Part shown: one piece after another, positions 1-8,855 of the stretch
Position numbering within the stretch: position 1 is the first letter of the stretch
Layout of the letters: each line of letters begins with the position of its first letter
Source: Candidatus Dormiibacterota bacterium
GTDB lineage: Bacteria; Chloroflexota; Dormibacteria; Aeolococcales; Bog-877
Direction of reading: 5' to 3'
DNA: 48,206 bases
Assembly (NCBI GenBank): GCA_027313505.1
Contig: DAHVDN010000021.1
Coordinates: 1 to 48,206, forward strand
Translations under genes and position numbers: made by a program
The notes under the pieces: model-generated
What the model saw: the letters and a program-made list of their open reading frames with translations, nothing else
Told to the model about the DNA's origin: nothing
Databases searched by the model: none

Positions 1-52
1 ACGGCGGCAGTGGAGCAAGCGTGGCGCATCGCTGGTTCGTTCTCAGGGGTTT

Positions 53-700
53 TCAGATGGTGGCCGTGGACGCGCGGATGATGATGGCGTAGAGGTCGTG
101 CCAGGTGACGGAGCGGAATCTTGCCCTGTCCTGCCCTGTGAAGTAGCTTGGTGGCACTTCGTTCGCTGTCGGCCCGGCCGCGGCGGCCGGCGAGCATTGT
201 CGGGGCGAGCCAGCCTGAGAGCACGTCAACCAGAACGAGCTGGCCGCCCGGCGCCAGGACCCGAGCGCACGCGAGCAACCCGGCCTGTTGGTCTGACCAA
301 TGATCAAAGGAGGTCGTGGTCAGAACCAGATCGAAGGTTGAGTCGGGGTAAGGGAGCCGCTCGGCGACACCGGTAGCGAAACGCAGGCGCCCATCGTTGG
401 CGGACGAGGTGGCGATCTGGATCATGGAGGGGGCCGGGTCGATGGCGTCGGGCCTCTCGGCCCCGGGCAGCGCTCGGCCAGAGTCCGGACCAGATAGCCC
501 GTGCCGCAGCCGATGTCGAGCACCCTGCGGGGGTCTTGAACCGTGGGCAGGGCTAGATTAGCTGTGCGGTCCGCTCTCTCATGGTGCAGGCGCCAGAGCC
601 AGCCCTGCTCATAAGTCGTAGCTCTGGCGTCGAAGGCCCGGATATCGCGCTCAGTCGGCACCCAACAATTGTGGTAGCTCGGTGCGAGCTGGTCCGGCAC
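53..700 (-). pseudogene. Class I SAM-dependent methyltransferase, frameshifted twice
   Basis: Three reading frames on the minus strand join into one methyltransferase of about 210 residues. The first frame holds motif I (VLDIGCGTGYLV). The second, from about 465 downward, continues with DAIDPAPSMIQIA, FDLVLTTTSFDHW and VLAPGGQLVLVDV, the usual acidic loop, motif IV and post-motif regions of UbiE/Methyltransf_11 proteins. The third frame supplies the C-terminus (FRSVTWHDLYAIII) and stop. The first break is fixed by one extra G in the GGGG run near 462-470. The second is explained by a near-perfect 10-bp tandem duplication at 119-138. A GTG at 659-661, just before PTERD, is an alternative start. 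Substrate unknown. The breaks could be real decay or, for the G run only, a sequencing error. Confidence 0.75.
119..138. repeat. 10-bp tandem duplication disrupting the methyltransferase
   Basis: Two adjacent 10-base units, TCTTGCCCTG at 119-128 and TCCTGCCCTG at 129-138, differ at one position. Removing one unit restores an uninterrupted methyltransferase C-terminus (HRAGFRSV on the minus strand). Confidence 0.7.
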
Positions 701-801
701 CGGTTCTGGAACTTAGGCGAGGAGCTATGACTCCAGAGGAATAGGCTGCGCGGATATTCCGGTTTCTGAGATCATGGGGAGCGCCGCAAGGTGCCGGGTC
801 C

Positions 802-2283
802 ATGGGCTCAATAGGGGGATGTGTCATCGACTCCAGGGCTGTAGCAATTGGCTCTTCCGAGGTTGGGGACGCCCTCAGTATGGTATTTGGGGACTTCCAG
901 GCGAGCCACGGTATTCCGGCGGTCTCGTTCGGGGTTGTGGAAGCGGGAGAGTTGGTGCAGTCCGGCGCTTTCGGTTGGGCAGATGTGGAGCGGCGCGTGC
1001 CGGTGGCGAACGACACCATATTTCGGATCGCCTCAATGACCAAGAGCATGACAGCCTGTTGCCTGTTGATGTTGCGCGACGACCGGCTCGTGCGGTTGGA
1101 CGACCTCGTTGAGGAGTATCTGCCGGCTCTGCGCGGGCGCGACCTGGTGAGCAAGGACTCCCCGCGGCCGACCGTCCGCCACCTGCTGACGATGTCCGGG
1201 GGATTGGTGGAGGACGATCCGTGGGCGGATCGCCAGCTCGCGATGAGCCTTGCCTCCTTCGACGAACTGCTCCAATCGCCAATCCACTTCAACCGCGCAC
1301 CGGGAATCGCCTTCGAATACTCCAACCTCGGGTACGCGATGCTGGGTAGGATCGTAGAGATCGCTTCCGGAAAGCCGCTGCCCCAGTTCGCCCAAGAGCG
1401 GCTCTTCGGTCCCCTGGACATGACATCGACCACATTCGAAGTTGGAGAAGTCTCCTCGGGCAGAAGAGCACACGGATATCGGGCCTCCGCCGAAGGATGG
1501 GCACCCGAGGAGGCCCTGCACCATGGTGCATTCGGAGCTATGGGTGGGGTCTGGACCACGGTTCCGGACTTTGCCAAATATGTTGCGTTCCACCTCTCGG
1601 CCTGGCCCCCTCGCGACGGGCCAGATCTAAGCCCGATGTGCCGCAGTTCGAGGCGCGAGATGCAGCAGCCCCAGCGGGTTGTCCACGATGACAAGTCGAC
1701 CGGCCCGGACCTAGGCGGACTCGGTTATGGGATGGGCCTGATGGGGGCTCACCACCGGAGGCTGGGACAGGTCGTTTCGCACAGCGGCGGACTCCCGGGG
1801 TTCGGTTCGCACGTGGAGTGGCTCCCCGACTGCGGCGTCGGGGTGGTCGCCTTCGCCAACCTCACCTACGCCCCGATGCGAATGGTGGTCAGGTTGGCAT
1901 TTGAGAAGCTGGAGGAGATGGGGTGCCTCTCGGCCAGGTTGGACGCCGCCAGTGGGGACCTTCGCAGAGGTCAAGCATTGGTTGGCACCCTGTATCGGTC
2001 GTGGGACGGGCGGTTACTGGCGGAAGGGGCAGCGGACAATTTGTTCCTTGACAGGGACCTCGAGACCAGGGCCAGGGACTTCGCGGACCTACGGGCCGCG
2101 TTTGGTCAGTGCACCGAGGTGGGACCTCTGCGAGTCGAAGGCCATCTCCGCGCGACGTGGACCATGAGCTGCCAACGGGGTCAGGTTGGCTGCCGACTGT
2201 GGCTTTCCCCAACCAACCCGCCGCGGATCCAGGTCCTGTCGCTTGAAGGGCTCGGCGTGAAGTCACCCACCAAGGGCTTGTGA
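802..2283 (+). CDS. Serine hydrolase of the beta-lactamase/PBP4* (class C) family
   Basis: The 493-residue protein has the three active-site motifs of the Beta-lactamase (PF00144) fold: SxxK as SMTK at residues 78-81 in IASMTKSMTA, YxN as YSN near 173 (FEYSNLGYAMLG), and an HxG-type third motif (HSGG) near 327 followed by GFGSHVEWLPDCGVGVV. There is no clear signal peptide, so a cytoplasmic esterase or D-amino peptidase role is as likely as cell-wall hydrolysis. The last ~120 residues form an extra domain as in EstB/D-aminopeptidase relatives; I do not recognise it. Start ATG 802 is favoured because the homologous part begins about 20 residues later; an in-frame later start cannot be excluded. 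Substrate is not predictable. Confidence 0.9.
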   Translation: MGSIGGCVIDSRAVAIGSSEVGDALSMVFGDFQASHGIPAVSFGVVEAGELVQSGAFGWADVERRVPVANDTIFRIASMTKSMTACCLLMLRDDRLVRLDDLVEEYLPALRGRDLVSKDSPRPTVRHLLTMSGGLVEDDPWADRQLAMSLASFDELLQSPIHFNRAPGIAFEYSNLGYAMLGRIVEIASGKPLPQFAQERLFGPLDMTSTTFEVGEVSSGRRAHGYRASAEGWAPEEALHHGAFGAMGGVWTTVPDFAKYVAFHLSAWPPRDGPDLSPMCRSSRREMQQPQRVVHDDKSTGPDLGGLGYGMGLMGAHHRRLGQVVSHSGGLPGFGSHVEWLPDCGVGVVAFANLTYAPMRMVVRLAFEKLEEMGCLSARLDAASGDLRRGQALVGTLYRSWDGRLLAEGAADNLFLDRDLETRARDFADLRAAFGQCTEVGPLRVEGHLRATWTMSCQRGQVGCRLWLSPTNPPRIQVLSLEGLGVKSPTKGL

Positions 2284-2397
2284 GGTTCCACCGGCCGTCC
2301 CCTCATCCCGACCCCGTAGGTATGGGTACCGTTTGGGACTAGCGGGCTTTCGCGAGGGGCGCGCTGTCCCCGAACCACGACCGCAAGTGGACAAGGG

Positions 2398-2784
2398 TCA
2401 GCTCGTGCTCTGAACGCTCCGCCTCGAGCGCGTATCCCTTCGCGCCAGCACCAGGCTGGCCACCAGAAGCCCAGCGCCCGCGGCCAGCAGAAAGCCAAAG
2501 TATCCGCGGTCAGCCGCCGACGGCCAGGGGGCGCCAAAATCGGGCACCAGGTAATGGGCGGTCACGGCCAAGTAGCCGATGGAATACACCGCCAGAAGCA
2601 TCCAGCGTTGCGGTGAGTTTCGGTAAAGGCGCCAAAGGATCGCGACCACGAGGGGATCGACCACCCAACCGACCAGCTCCAGAATGAGGAATCCGCTCCC
2701 GGCACCGAGGACACCCCAGAGCAGGGTTCCTGATAGGGCCTCGAAGCGACGCTGTCTGACAACTTGCTCTAATCTCTGGAGCAT
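2398..2784 (-). CDS. Small four-helix membrane protein, unknown function
   Basis: About 128 residues starting at the ATG of MLQRLEQVVRQRRF. A basic, amphipathic N-terminal stretch of about 20 residues is followed by hydrophobic segments (LLWGVLGAGSGFLILELVGW, VVDPLVVAILWRLY, WMLLAVYSIGYLAVTAHYLV, YFGFLLAAGAGLLVASLVLA) and an Arg-rich tail, so an integral membrane protein with four helices is likely. The open frame runs 61 codons further upstream to 2967, but that part is hydrophilic and not obviously conserved. No family recognised. It stands alone between the serine hydrolase (convergent) and the DUF664 gene. Confidence 0.55.
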   Translation of the reverse strand: MLQRLEQVVRQRRFEALSGTLLWGVLGAGSGFLILELVGWVVDPLVVAILWRLYRNSPQRWMLLAVYSIGYLAVTAHYLVPDFGAPWPSAADRGYFGFLLAAGAGLLVASLVLARRDTRSRRSVQSTS

Positions 2785-3096
2785 CTCGGAGCGACCATAC
2801 CACCCCGCGCGCGCCGGTGACTCGAACCGATCAAACCGAACGCTGGGGACGAGATCGACCAGCGCAAGGTCGGCTGGCAGTGGTAGAGAGGCTCGAGTGG
2901 ACGCGTAAGTCGTCGCGGAGCACCCCAAACGGTTGAGGGTCAAAGTTCGCGGCGGAGCGTCCCACAAGAATCTCGGTCACCGCTTCTTTCCACATTGGGG
3001 AGGAAGTTGGCGAAGGGCCCGGTTCAGGAGGAGACCAGTGCCCCAAATAGCTGATCGGCGCTGGTTCCAGCTGGATCCCGGCCAAACAGCGTCGAG

Positions 3097-3567
3097 TCAG
3101 CGTACAGCCGTCTGCGAAATCAGAACGTCTCTGGTTACTTCCATTTGCCCCCTGTGCCGAGCCAACTCCTCATGGATGTGAATCAGAGCGCCTCCTTGGG
3201 TCCTACCCAAGGGCAAAACGGCATCCGGACTAGGTGGATTTCCAATCGGAGGCTCCCCTGGTCGGATCTGGTCGAGGTCGGCCATCAGCTGGGCGCGCAC
3301 CCGGCGCGCACGCACAACCAGATCCGAGACCCTCCCCGCAGCGACGAACTCCGCAGCTCGATCACGGTTTGACGGCCGACCCATGGCCAGGTGCCCGCCC
3401 CAGTACTCCACGACACCCAAGCTATGGGTCAGGATGGCATAGGGGGAGTTCGCTCCCGGGACCTCCAGTTTTCTATTAGCCAGCTCATCGCCGAGCTCTT
3501 CCGCAATCGCGATCATGCCTTCGAGCTCCAAGTCGACGAAGTACAGGTAGTCTTCCGCCGAGATCAT
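3097..3567 (-). CDS. DinB-like DUF664 family protein
   Basis: A 156-residue protein with the four-helix DinB/DUF664 pattern: an N-terminal helix (EDYLYFVDLELEGMIAIAEEL), a middle histidine in ILTHSLGVVEYWGGHLA, and the C-terminal HIHEELARHRGQMEVTRDVL carrying the further histidines of the metal site. Family members bind a divalent metal and some are thiol-dependent (mycothiol or bacillithiol) transferases or hydrolases. An AGG-rich stretch (minus strand AAGGAGACC) lies just upstream of the ATG at 3567. Monocistronic as far as can be seen. The DinB-type assignment is firm, the reaction is unknown. Confidence 0.85.
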   Translation of the reverse strand: MISAEDYLYFVDLELEGMIAIAEELGDELANRKLEVPGANSPYAILTHSLGVVEYWGGHLAMGRPSNRDRAAEFVAAGRVSDLVVRARRVRAQLMADLDQIRPGEPPIGNPPSPDAVLPLGRTQGGALIHIHEELARHRGQMEVTRDVLISQTAVR

Positions 3568-4135
3568 CCGAGGTCTCCTTAGGGTATCCAGCTTCGGCGC
3601 GACTTTGATGTTATCCCGGGTGACGCACCCATCTGCTGGTCATGGTCTTGCCAAGTTACTCCCTAGGCGAGCACCTTCGGCCTTCGAGTGATGGAAATGG
3701 CTGACTTCGAGCGAGGGGCTAAGGCTTCAGCCAGTGCAGTTTCTGGGCCGCATGGGTGACAGAACTAGACGTTCTCTTGCCCGACACTGGAGCTGGCATT
3801 TGGCGGCGCGGTCCCCGGGCGAGTAACCCCAGAGCTGGCGGGAGTAGGCCAGGAGGTCAGCTCTATCGGCCAGCTGTGTTTGATCGACAAGCCAGTTCCA
3901 AGGTTGCTCAGCCGCAAGCGCCCTGCGGTTGAGTAGCTGGGCCGCCGCGCCGGGACCTCCCAGATGCCACCAAGGTTGGCCGCTCACACGAAGGTGGCCA
4001 TGGGTTACCAGGAGCGAAGCTGCGGTGCACCCTTAAAGTTGGTCCGCGATACCCTTCTGTACCCTCAAACTCTGTAAGGGGACTCCGACTGGTGGGTCGC
4101 TGCGGGCGAGATGGAGCGAAGTCAAGGAGACGTGT
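3568..4135. other. Gene-poor interval upstream of folE
   Basis: 568 bases with no convincing gene apart from a weak minus-strand frame at 3727-3987. The folE ribosome binding site (AAGGAGA, about 4122-4129) closes the interval. No tRNA or hairpin terminator seen. Confidence 0.5.
3727..3987 (-). CDS. Possible small hypothetical protein
   Basis: An 86-codon frame beginning with GTG (SGQPWWHLGGPGAAAQLL). Tryptophan-rich and moderately GC-biased at third positions, but with no recognisable domain and no ribosome binding site before the start. It could be a remnant of a larger gene or a chance frame. Confidence 0.22.
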   Translation of the reverse strand: MSGQPWWHLGGPGAAAQLLNRRALAAEQPWNWLVDQTQLADRADLLAYSRQLWGYSPGDRAAKCQLQCRARERLVLSPMRPRNCTG

Positions 4136-4807
4136 GTGAGTGACGAGTCGGGTCAGTTGGGGCGAGCTGAGAAGTCAGGACCGGACCGCTCCTGGATTGG
4201 CGACACTCGGCGAGAGCTGACTCCTGAGACTCTGGCTCGCTTCGAGGGGTACGCCTTGGAGATATTTGCGGCCTTCGGCATGGAGTTGGGTAGCCCTTCC
4301 ACCAAGGACACACCAAGGAGGTTCATTCAGGCGCTGGCTGACGTGACCCGAGGGTATGAGGGAGACTCAAAGCTCCTGACCATCTTTCCGACCGAGTGTC
4401 GAGGCGGCCCGGACTGCCGGATCAGTCAAATAGTCGAGGGGCCGATCCCCTTCTTTTCTCTCTGCGAGCACCACGCCCTACCCTTCTATGGCTTCGCGCA
4501 TGTGGCCTACATCGCCCACGAGCACATAGTTGGCCTCTCCAAGCTCACTCGCCTGGTGAACGTTTATTCCCGGCGGTTTACCGTTCAGGAGCGGGTTGGC
4601 CAGGAGGTTGCCGACTGGATGGTCCATCAACTGGAGCCGCATGGGGTAGCGGTCCACCTCTCGGCGATCCACCTCTGTACCCGCATGCGCGGGGTGCGGG
4701 ACGAAACTTCCCGGACCAGCAGCTCCTATTGGAGAGGAGCATACGAGGAGGACCCGGCATTGAGGCAAGAGTTCCTGTCTGCGGTCTCACGGAACCCCCT
4801 AGGCTGA
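4136..4807 (+). CDS. folE: GTP cyclohydrolase I
   Basis: Converts GTP to 7,8-dihydroneopterin triphosphate, the first step of folate and pterin synthesis. The 223-residue protein has the zinc site and catalytic core: Cys110 in FFSLCEHH, His112/113, and Cys181 in IHLCTRMRGV, plus the HEHIVGLSKL segment of the family. An N-terminal extension of about 25 polar residues precedes the conserved domain. The GTG start at 4136 is chosen because AAGGAGA lies about 6 bases upstream. Its TGA overlaps the ATG of the next gene (TGATG at 4805-4809), so folE heads a translationally coupled three-gene operon with two reductases. Confidence 0.97.
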   Translation: MSDESGQLGRAEKSGPDRSWIGDTRRELTPETLARFEGYALEIFAAFGMELGSPSTKDTPRRFIQALADVTRGYEGDSKLLTIFPTECRGGPDCRISQIVEGPIPFFSLCEHHALPFYGFAHVAYIAHEHIVGLSKLTRLVNVYSRRFTVQERVGQEVADWMVHQLEPHGVAVHLSAIHLCTRMRGVRDETSRTSSSYWRGAYEEDPALRQEFLSAVSRNPLG

Positions 4808-5496
4808 TGGACGCGGTGGTGGTGTGCGGGGCAGGTGGCTCCCTTGGCAGGGCGGTTGTGGCCGAGCTGAGCCGCTCGGCGGAGCTCGTGATCGCGGTCG
4901 GAAAACCGGGATTTGAGGGCAGCTCTCTCACCGATCAACGGTCAGGAGGTGAGGTGCGCAGGCTGGGCGCTGACCTAGCCGACCCGGCCTCCGTCTCCCG
5001 TTTGTGGGAGACCATCGACACTTTGGGAAGGCCGGAAGCGCTGGTGAATCTGGTGGGAGGTTTCCAGTCCGGCTCGGTTCTGGATGGCGACCCCAATCAG
5101 TATCAGGCGATGATGCACCTAAATCTGGATACCGCTTGGTGGTCGTGTCGCGAAGCGGCCTCCCGGTTGGTGAAGGTAGACTCAGGCGCCATCGTCAACG
5201 TATCAGCCCGTGCCGGCAGGGTCGGCGGGGCGGGAAGCGCCGCCTATGCAGTCTCCAAGGCGGCGGTGATCCGCCTCACGGAGGTTTTGGCTGTCGAGCT
5301 CGCCGCGCATCGGATCCGGGTGAATTGCGTACTGCCGGCGCTGATCGAGAGTGAAGCGAATAGCACCTCCATGAGCGCCGACGCCATCGTCAGGGCTGTT
5401 CCCCCAAAGGCGATCGCTCGCGTGATCGCTTTCCTGGTCAGCTCCGACGGTTGGCCAATCAGCGGTGCCTCGATCCCGGTCTACGGCTGGGCGTAG
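4807..5496 (+). CDS. Short-chain dehydrogenase/reductase in the folE operon
   Basis: A 229-residue classical SDR. The nucleotide-binding Gly motif is GAGGSLG (residues 8-14), the NNAG-like strand is NLVGG (81-85), and the catalytic residues are Ser133 (NVSARAG), Tyr147 and Lys151 (YAVSK). The RVNCVLPALIES segment corresponds to the PG loop. It starts within the folE stop codon and overlaps the next gene by about 32 bases if that gene starts at 5465. Position suggests a pterin reductase (FolM, dihydropteridine reductase or sepiapterin reductase-like role), but that is inference. The fold is certain, the substrate is not. Confidence 0.9.
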   Translation: MDAVVVCGAGGSLGRAVVAELSRSAELVIAVGKPGFEGSSLTDQRSGGEVRRLGADLADPASVSRLWETIDTLGRPEALVNLVGGFQSGSVLDGDPNQYQAMMHLNLDTAWWSCREAASRLVKVDSGAIVNVSARAGRVGGAGSAAYAVSKAAVIRLTEVLAVELAAHRIRVNCVLPALIESEANSTSMSADAIVRAVPPKAIARVIAFLVSSDGWPISGASIPVYGWA

Positions 5497-6304
5497 CTTG
5501 CTGGAGCTGCTGTTTCAAGAGGCCGGCTTGCCGGCCTACGAGCTGCCACCGGCTCTGGCCGCCGCCTATCCCGGGGGCATCGGATTTACCTCGCCGGTCC
5601 TCTACGCCAACTTCGTGTCCAGTCTGGACGGCGTGGTGGATATTCAGGGCACCGAGCACGTGGGCCGAATCTTGAGCGGTGGAGTTCCGGCGGACAAATT
5701 CACTATGGGTCTGCTGCGCGCCTGCGCTGATGCGGTCTTGGTCGGAGCTGGCACGCTGCGCGCCAGTCCGGATTCGCGCTGGAGACCGAGCTCCGCCTAC
5801 CCCTCAATGGGTCAGGACTTCTCGCTCCTGAGGCAGCGTTTGGGCCGGGCGGAGACCCCCCAACTCGTGTTGGTCACGGCCAGCGGTAAGGTTCCTCTGG
5901 ACCACCCGGGGCTTTCGGACGGCGGTCTCCTGGTCACCACCGAAGCCGGCATGGCCAACCTGCGATCCCCTGTTCCTGCGGGTATCGAGGTATTGGCGTT
6001 GGGCGAGTCGGGGGTGGACTGGAGCGCCCTTGTGCAGGTCCTCCAGGACCGCGGTCACAAAGTGGTGCTGTCTGAGGCAGGGCCCTCCGTGATGGGGCAG
6101 CTGCTCCGTGACAATCTAGTGGACGAGCTCTTCCTCACCGTCTCACCTGTGGTGGCCGGCGGGGGGGAGGGGGCCGGTCGCCCTGGATTCGCCGCCGGGG
6201 TCCGCCTTCTGCCAGAGAGCTTTCGTAAGGGCGAGCTGATGTCGGTTCATCGGTCGGGCAGCCACCTTCTGTTGCGCTACAGCCTTGGGACCGAGAAGAG
6301 ATAA
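5465..6304 (+). CDS. RibD C-terminal/dihydrofolate reductase-like protein
   Basis: The 279-residue protein has the RibD_C (DHFR-like) fold: ANFVSSLDGVVDI near the N-terminus, DAVLVGAGTLRAS, HKVVLSEAGPSVMGQLL and LVDELFLTVSPVVAGGG. It lacks the deaminase domain of full-length RibD, so it is a stand-alone reductase. Relatives such as M. tuberculosis Rv2671 can reduce dihydrofolate, and others reduce the riboflavin pyrimidine intermediate. With folE and an SDR in the same operon, pterin or dihydrofolate reduction is a reasonable inference. The GTG at 5465 overlaps the SDR gene; a TTG at 5498, two bases after the SDR stop, would start at LLELLFQEAGL and is an alternative. Confidence 0.88.
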   Translation: MPRSRSTAGRSLLELLFQEAGLPAYELPPALAAAYPGGIGFTSPVLYANFVSSLDGVVDIQGTEHVGRILSGGVPADKFTMGLLRACADAVLVGAGTLRASPDSRWRPSSAYPSMGQDFSLLRQRLGRAETPQLVLVTASGKVPLDHPGLSDGGLLVTTEAGMANLRSPVPAGIEVLALGESGVDWSALVQVLQDRGHKVVLSEAGPSVMGQLLRDNLVDELFLTVSPVVAGGGEGAGRPGFAAGVRLLPESFRKGELMSVHRSGSHLLLRYSLGTEKR

Positions 6305-6633
6305 GGCGCCCTGGACGAGACATTCTTCTCCCGTAAGGTTTAGTCCCAGCTCTCAGTCTTCCTGGTCCGGTGACATCCATTTGGTTCCACCAAAGTTTGG
6401 TAGCGGTGGAGAGTGCGGCCGGGATAGGTGCTTTACTCTGCGGATTAAGGCGTTGTAAGGTGTGACGAGCCAGTTGACGGCCGCCACTACCGGGAGGTGA
6501 GCAGGGAATGGACAAAGTTCTTTCAGTGTCGATGTCATCAGACCCGGATTGCGCCGTCCATCTGATGTCCGTTCCCCAGGCACTTTTAGCAGCCTGAGAT
6601 AGACGAGCGGGCATCTCCACCCAGGAGGCCCGT
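6305..6633. other. Intergenic region before rsgA
   Basis: 329 bases without a credible gene on either strand. Only the rsgA ribosome binding site (AGGAGG at about 6622-6627) is clear. No terminator hairpin with a T-run seen. Confidence 0.5.
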
Positions 6634-7695
6634 TTGACAGAGTCCGATACCGATTTCCCCACGACCCTTGAGGATCTGGGGTGGGATTCCGAGTTCGCCA
6701 CCAGCTTTGAGCAGCTGGCTCTGGAAGGGAGCAGGCCGGCGCGGGTGACCCGGGTGGATCGTGGATTGTGCACGGTCTTTGATCCCGATCCTGTTCGGGT
6801 CAGCTACGGACGCCACCAGGTAACTACCGGTGACTGGGTGGCGCTGGGCCACGGGACAACCCCGCAGGATCTAGAGCAAGTTCTGGCAGTCATGCCCCGT
6901 CGCACCGCATTCCGAAGGCTCGGGGCAGGCAGCGACGAGAGGGTCCAGGTGGTCGCTGCCAACGTGGATGTGGTGCTGCTGGTTCATGCCCTGGACCGCG
7001 ACCTCAACCTGCATTCGTTGCAGCGCTACCTGGCGCTTGGGTGGGACAGCGGAGCCATTCCAGTGGTGGTGCTGACCAAGGCCGATTGCTTACCGCCACT
7101 TGAGGTGTCCGAGGTGCTAAGGCGAGTGGTCGAGATCGCCGGAGGTGCCAGCTCGTTGGCTGTGAGCGCAATCGATGGACGTGGTATGGAAGAGCTCATC
7201 AATGGCTGGATCAGGAGTGGTAGGACCGCCGCCCTGGTGGGGGCGTCTGGCGCTGGGAAGTCCACCCTGGTCAACTGGATAGCCGGCACCGAGCGGATGG
7301 GCACTGGAGCGGTGAGGACAGACGGCAAGGGACGGCACACGACCAGCCACCGGGAGCTTCTGGTCATTCCCAACAGAGGGATCTTGCTGGACACGCCGGG
7401 GATGCGCAGCCTAGGGCTCTGGGCCGACAACGAGGGATTGGCCCAGACCTTTCAAGAGCTGGAGGACCTAGCCAGCCAGTGTCGGTTCCGGGACTGCGGT
7501 CACGAGCAGGAGCCCGGCTGCGCCGTACGGGCGGCTGTCGACTCCGGCGCTCTGACAGGGGATCGGCTGGAGAGCTGGCGCAAGTTGGAGCGGGAGCTGC
7601 GATCCCTGGCAGCTCGACACGGGGACTCAACGATCCAAAGGCAGGAGCGGGAGCGCTGGAAGAACCTTTCCCGCCAGCGCAGGCGGAAGGAATGA
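6634..7695 (+). CDS. rsgA: Ribosome small subunit-dependent GTPase A
   Basis: A circularly permuted GTPase that assists late 30S maturation. In 353 residues there is an N-terminal OB-like part (VTRVDRGLCTVF to TGDWVALG), then motifs in permuted order G4 (LTKAD, ~147-151), G5 (VSA, 177-179), G1 (GASGAGKST, 203-211), and G3 (DTPG, 253-256). The C-terminal zinc knuckle Cys283, Cys288, His290 and Cys296 (CRFRDCGHEQEPGC) follows, and the tail is Arg-rich. The TTG start is supported by AGGAGG about 6 bases upstream. Length matches the family. Confidence 0.96.
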   Translation: MTESDTDFPTTLEDLGWDSEFATSFEQLALEGSRPARVTRVDRGLCTVFDPDPVRVSYGRHQVTTGDWVALGHGTTPQDLEQVLAVMPRRTAFRRLGAGSDERVQVVAANVDVVLLVHALDRDLNLHSLQRYLALGWDSGAIPVVVLTKADCLPPLEVSEVLRRVVEIAGGASSLAVSAIDGRGMEELINGWIRSGRTAALVGASGAGKSTLVNWIAGTERMGTGAVRTDGKGRHTTSHRELLVIPNRGILLDTPGMRSLGLWADNEGLAQTFQELEDLASQCRFRDCGHEQEPGCAVRAAVDSGALTGDRLESWRKLERELRSLAARHGDSTIQRQERERWKNLSRQRRRKE

Positions 7696-7742
7696 AAAGG
7701 TAAAGTCCCTCCACTTTCGGCCTCTGTTAGCGTTGACCAACG

Positions 7743-8855
7743 ATGGACGCCGAGGTGACCGTGGTCGGCGGAGGCCCGGTTGGGGCCGCCCTCGGGCTGC
7801 TGCTGCCGGGTGCTGTCGTGCTGGACGGAGCGGTCTTTCCGCGCGACAAGCCCTGTGGCGAGGGACTGATGCCGGCAGGGGCCGAGGTGCTTCGCCGCGC
7901 CGGATTTGACCTGGAGGAAGAGGGATTTCCACGGCTCCGGGGGGTCCGGTATCGGCTGCCCGGTGGTGAATACGCCAGAGCCGACTTTGGTAACGGATTC
8001 GGCTATGGGACCCGCCGCACCAGACTGGATGAACTGCTGGCGCTTAGAGCGGGGGTCAAGACCGGAGTGCGGGTGACCGGCCTTCGTTGCACAGCAGATG
8101 GCGTCGAGCTCGAGACGACGGCGGGTCCGATGTCCTCTGCGCTCCTGATCGGAGCTGACGGCATGCGTTCCTCAATCTCCCGACTCATGGGTTGGCAGCG
8201 CCGAGGGCGTCGCGTCCCGCGGTACGCCTTGGTTGGACACATCAGTGCTGCACCTCCAAGCTCTGACGTCGAGGTCACTCTGCTCGGGGATGTTGAGACG
8301 TACCTCGCCTGCGTCGGGGATAACGAACTGCTGTTCGCCGTGCTCGGCCGCCGGGGGCAGCTCCGTCAGCACGCCATGGGGGTCTTGGAGAGCTATCGGG
8401 AGATCTTGTCGAGGGCTCACCCGGCGCTGGCCGACAGCCCGGGATCAGGTCGGATCATCGGCGCTGGGCCGTTCCGGCATCGCCCCACGACTGTCGCAGA
8501 GGGGAGGGTCTTCCTGGTAGGTGACGCCGCCGGCTTTCTGGACCCGCTCACCGGTGAAGGATTGACCGCAGGGTTGCAACAGGCTTCGGCGCTCGTCGGC
8601 TACTTGCTCGCCGATCCCACCACGGCGGCTCAGCGGTACCGGAGGTTTTGGTGCCAGCAGTGGCGGCGTCGGCGGACGATGTCGTGGCTGGCGAGGACTT
8701 TGTCAGGCTCACCTGGATTGGGTCGTCGAGCGGTACTGGGCATGCACAGGAGGCCGGAGACGCTGCAGTCCCTGCTCAGTGTTGATCAAGGTCTCAGCGG
8801 GCTGGCGAGCCTTACCGGAAAGGACTGGTTGGCCCTGCTTGGCGGGTCGACATAG
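7743..8855 (+). CDS. FAD-dependent hydroxylase (SrsC/geranylgeranyl-reductase-like)
   Basis: A 370-residue flavoprotein with the group A monooxygenase/GGR architecture: dinucleotide-binding GGGPVG (9-14), LLIGADGMRSSISRLM (GD-like motif, 134-149), and the FAD ribityl-binding GDAAGFLDPLTGEGL (260-274). PCGEGLMPAG near 37-46 is the Cys-containing segment typical of geranylgeranyl reductase-like members. Its TAG stop overlaps the GTG of the polyketide synthase gene (TAGTG, 8853-8857), so the two are co-translated. In Streptomyces griseus the srs cluster pairs a type III PKS with a flavin hydroxylase (SrsC) that oxidises the resorcinol ring, and the same job is inferred here. Confidence 0.87.
   Translation: MDAEVTVVGGGPVGAALGLLLPGAVVLDGAVFPRDKPCGEGLMPAGAEVLRRAGFDLEEEGFPRLRGVRYRLPGGEYARADFGNGFGYGTRRTRLDELLALRAGVKTGVRVTGLRCTADGVELETTAGPMSSALLIGADGMRSSISRLMGWQRRGRRVPRYALVGHISAAPPSSDVEVTLLGDVETYLACVGDNELLFAVLGRRGQLRQHAMGVLESYREILSRAHPALADSPGSGRIIGAGPFRHRPTTVAEGRVFLVGDAAGFLDPLTGEGLTAGLQQASALVGYLLADPTTAAQRYRRFWCQQWRRRRTMSWLARTLSGSPGLGRRAVLGMHRRPETLQSLLSVDQGLSGLASLTGKDWLALLGGST

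Noticed and set aside
651..1694. A long minus-strand open frame (347 codons) antisense to the serine hydrolase
   Set aside because: It lies opposite a clear beta-lactamase-fold gene, is rich in Arg, Ser and Pro, and has no domain; typical GC-rich antisense openness.
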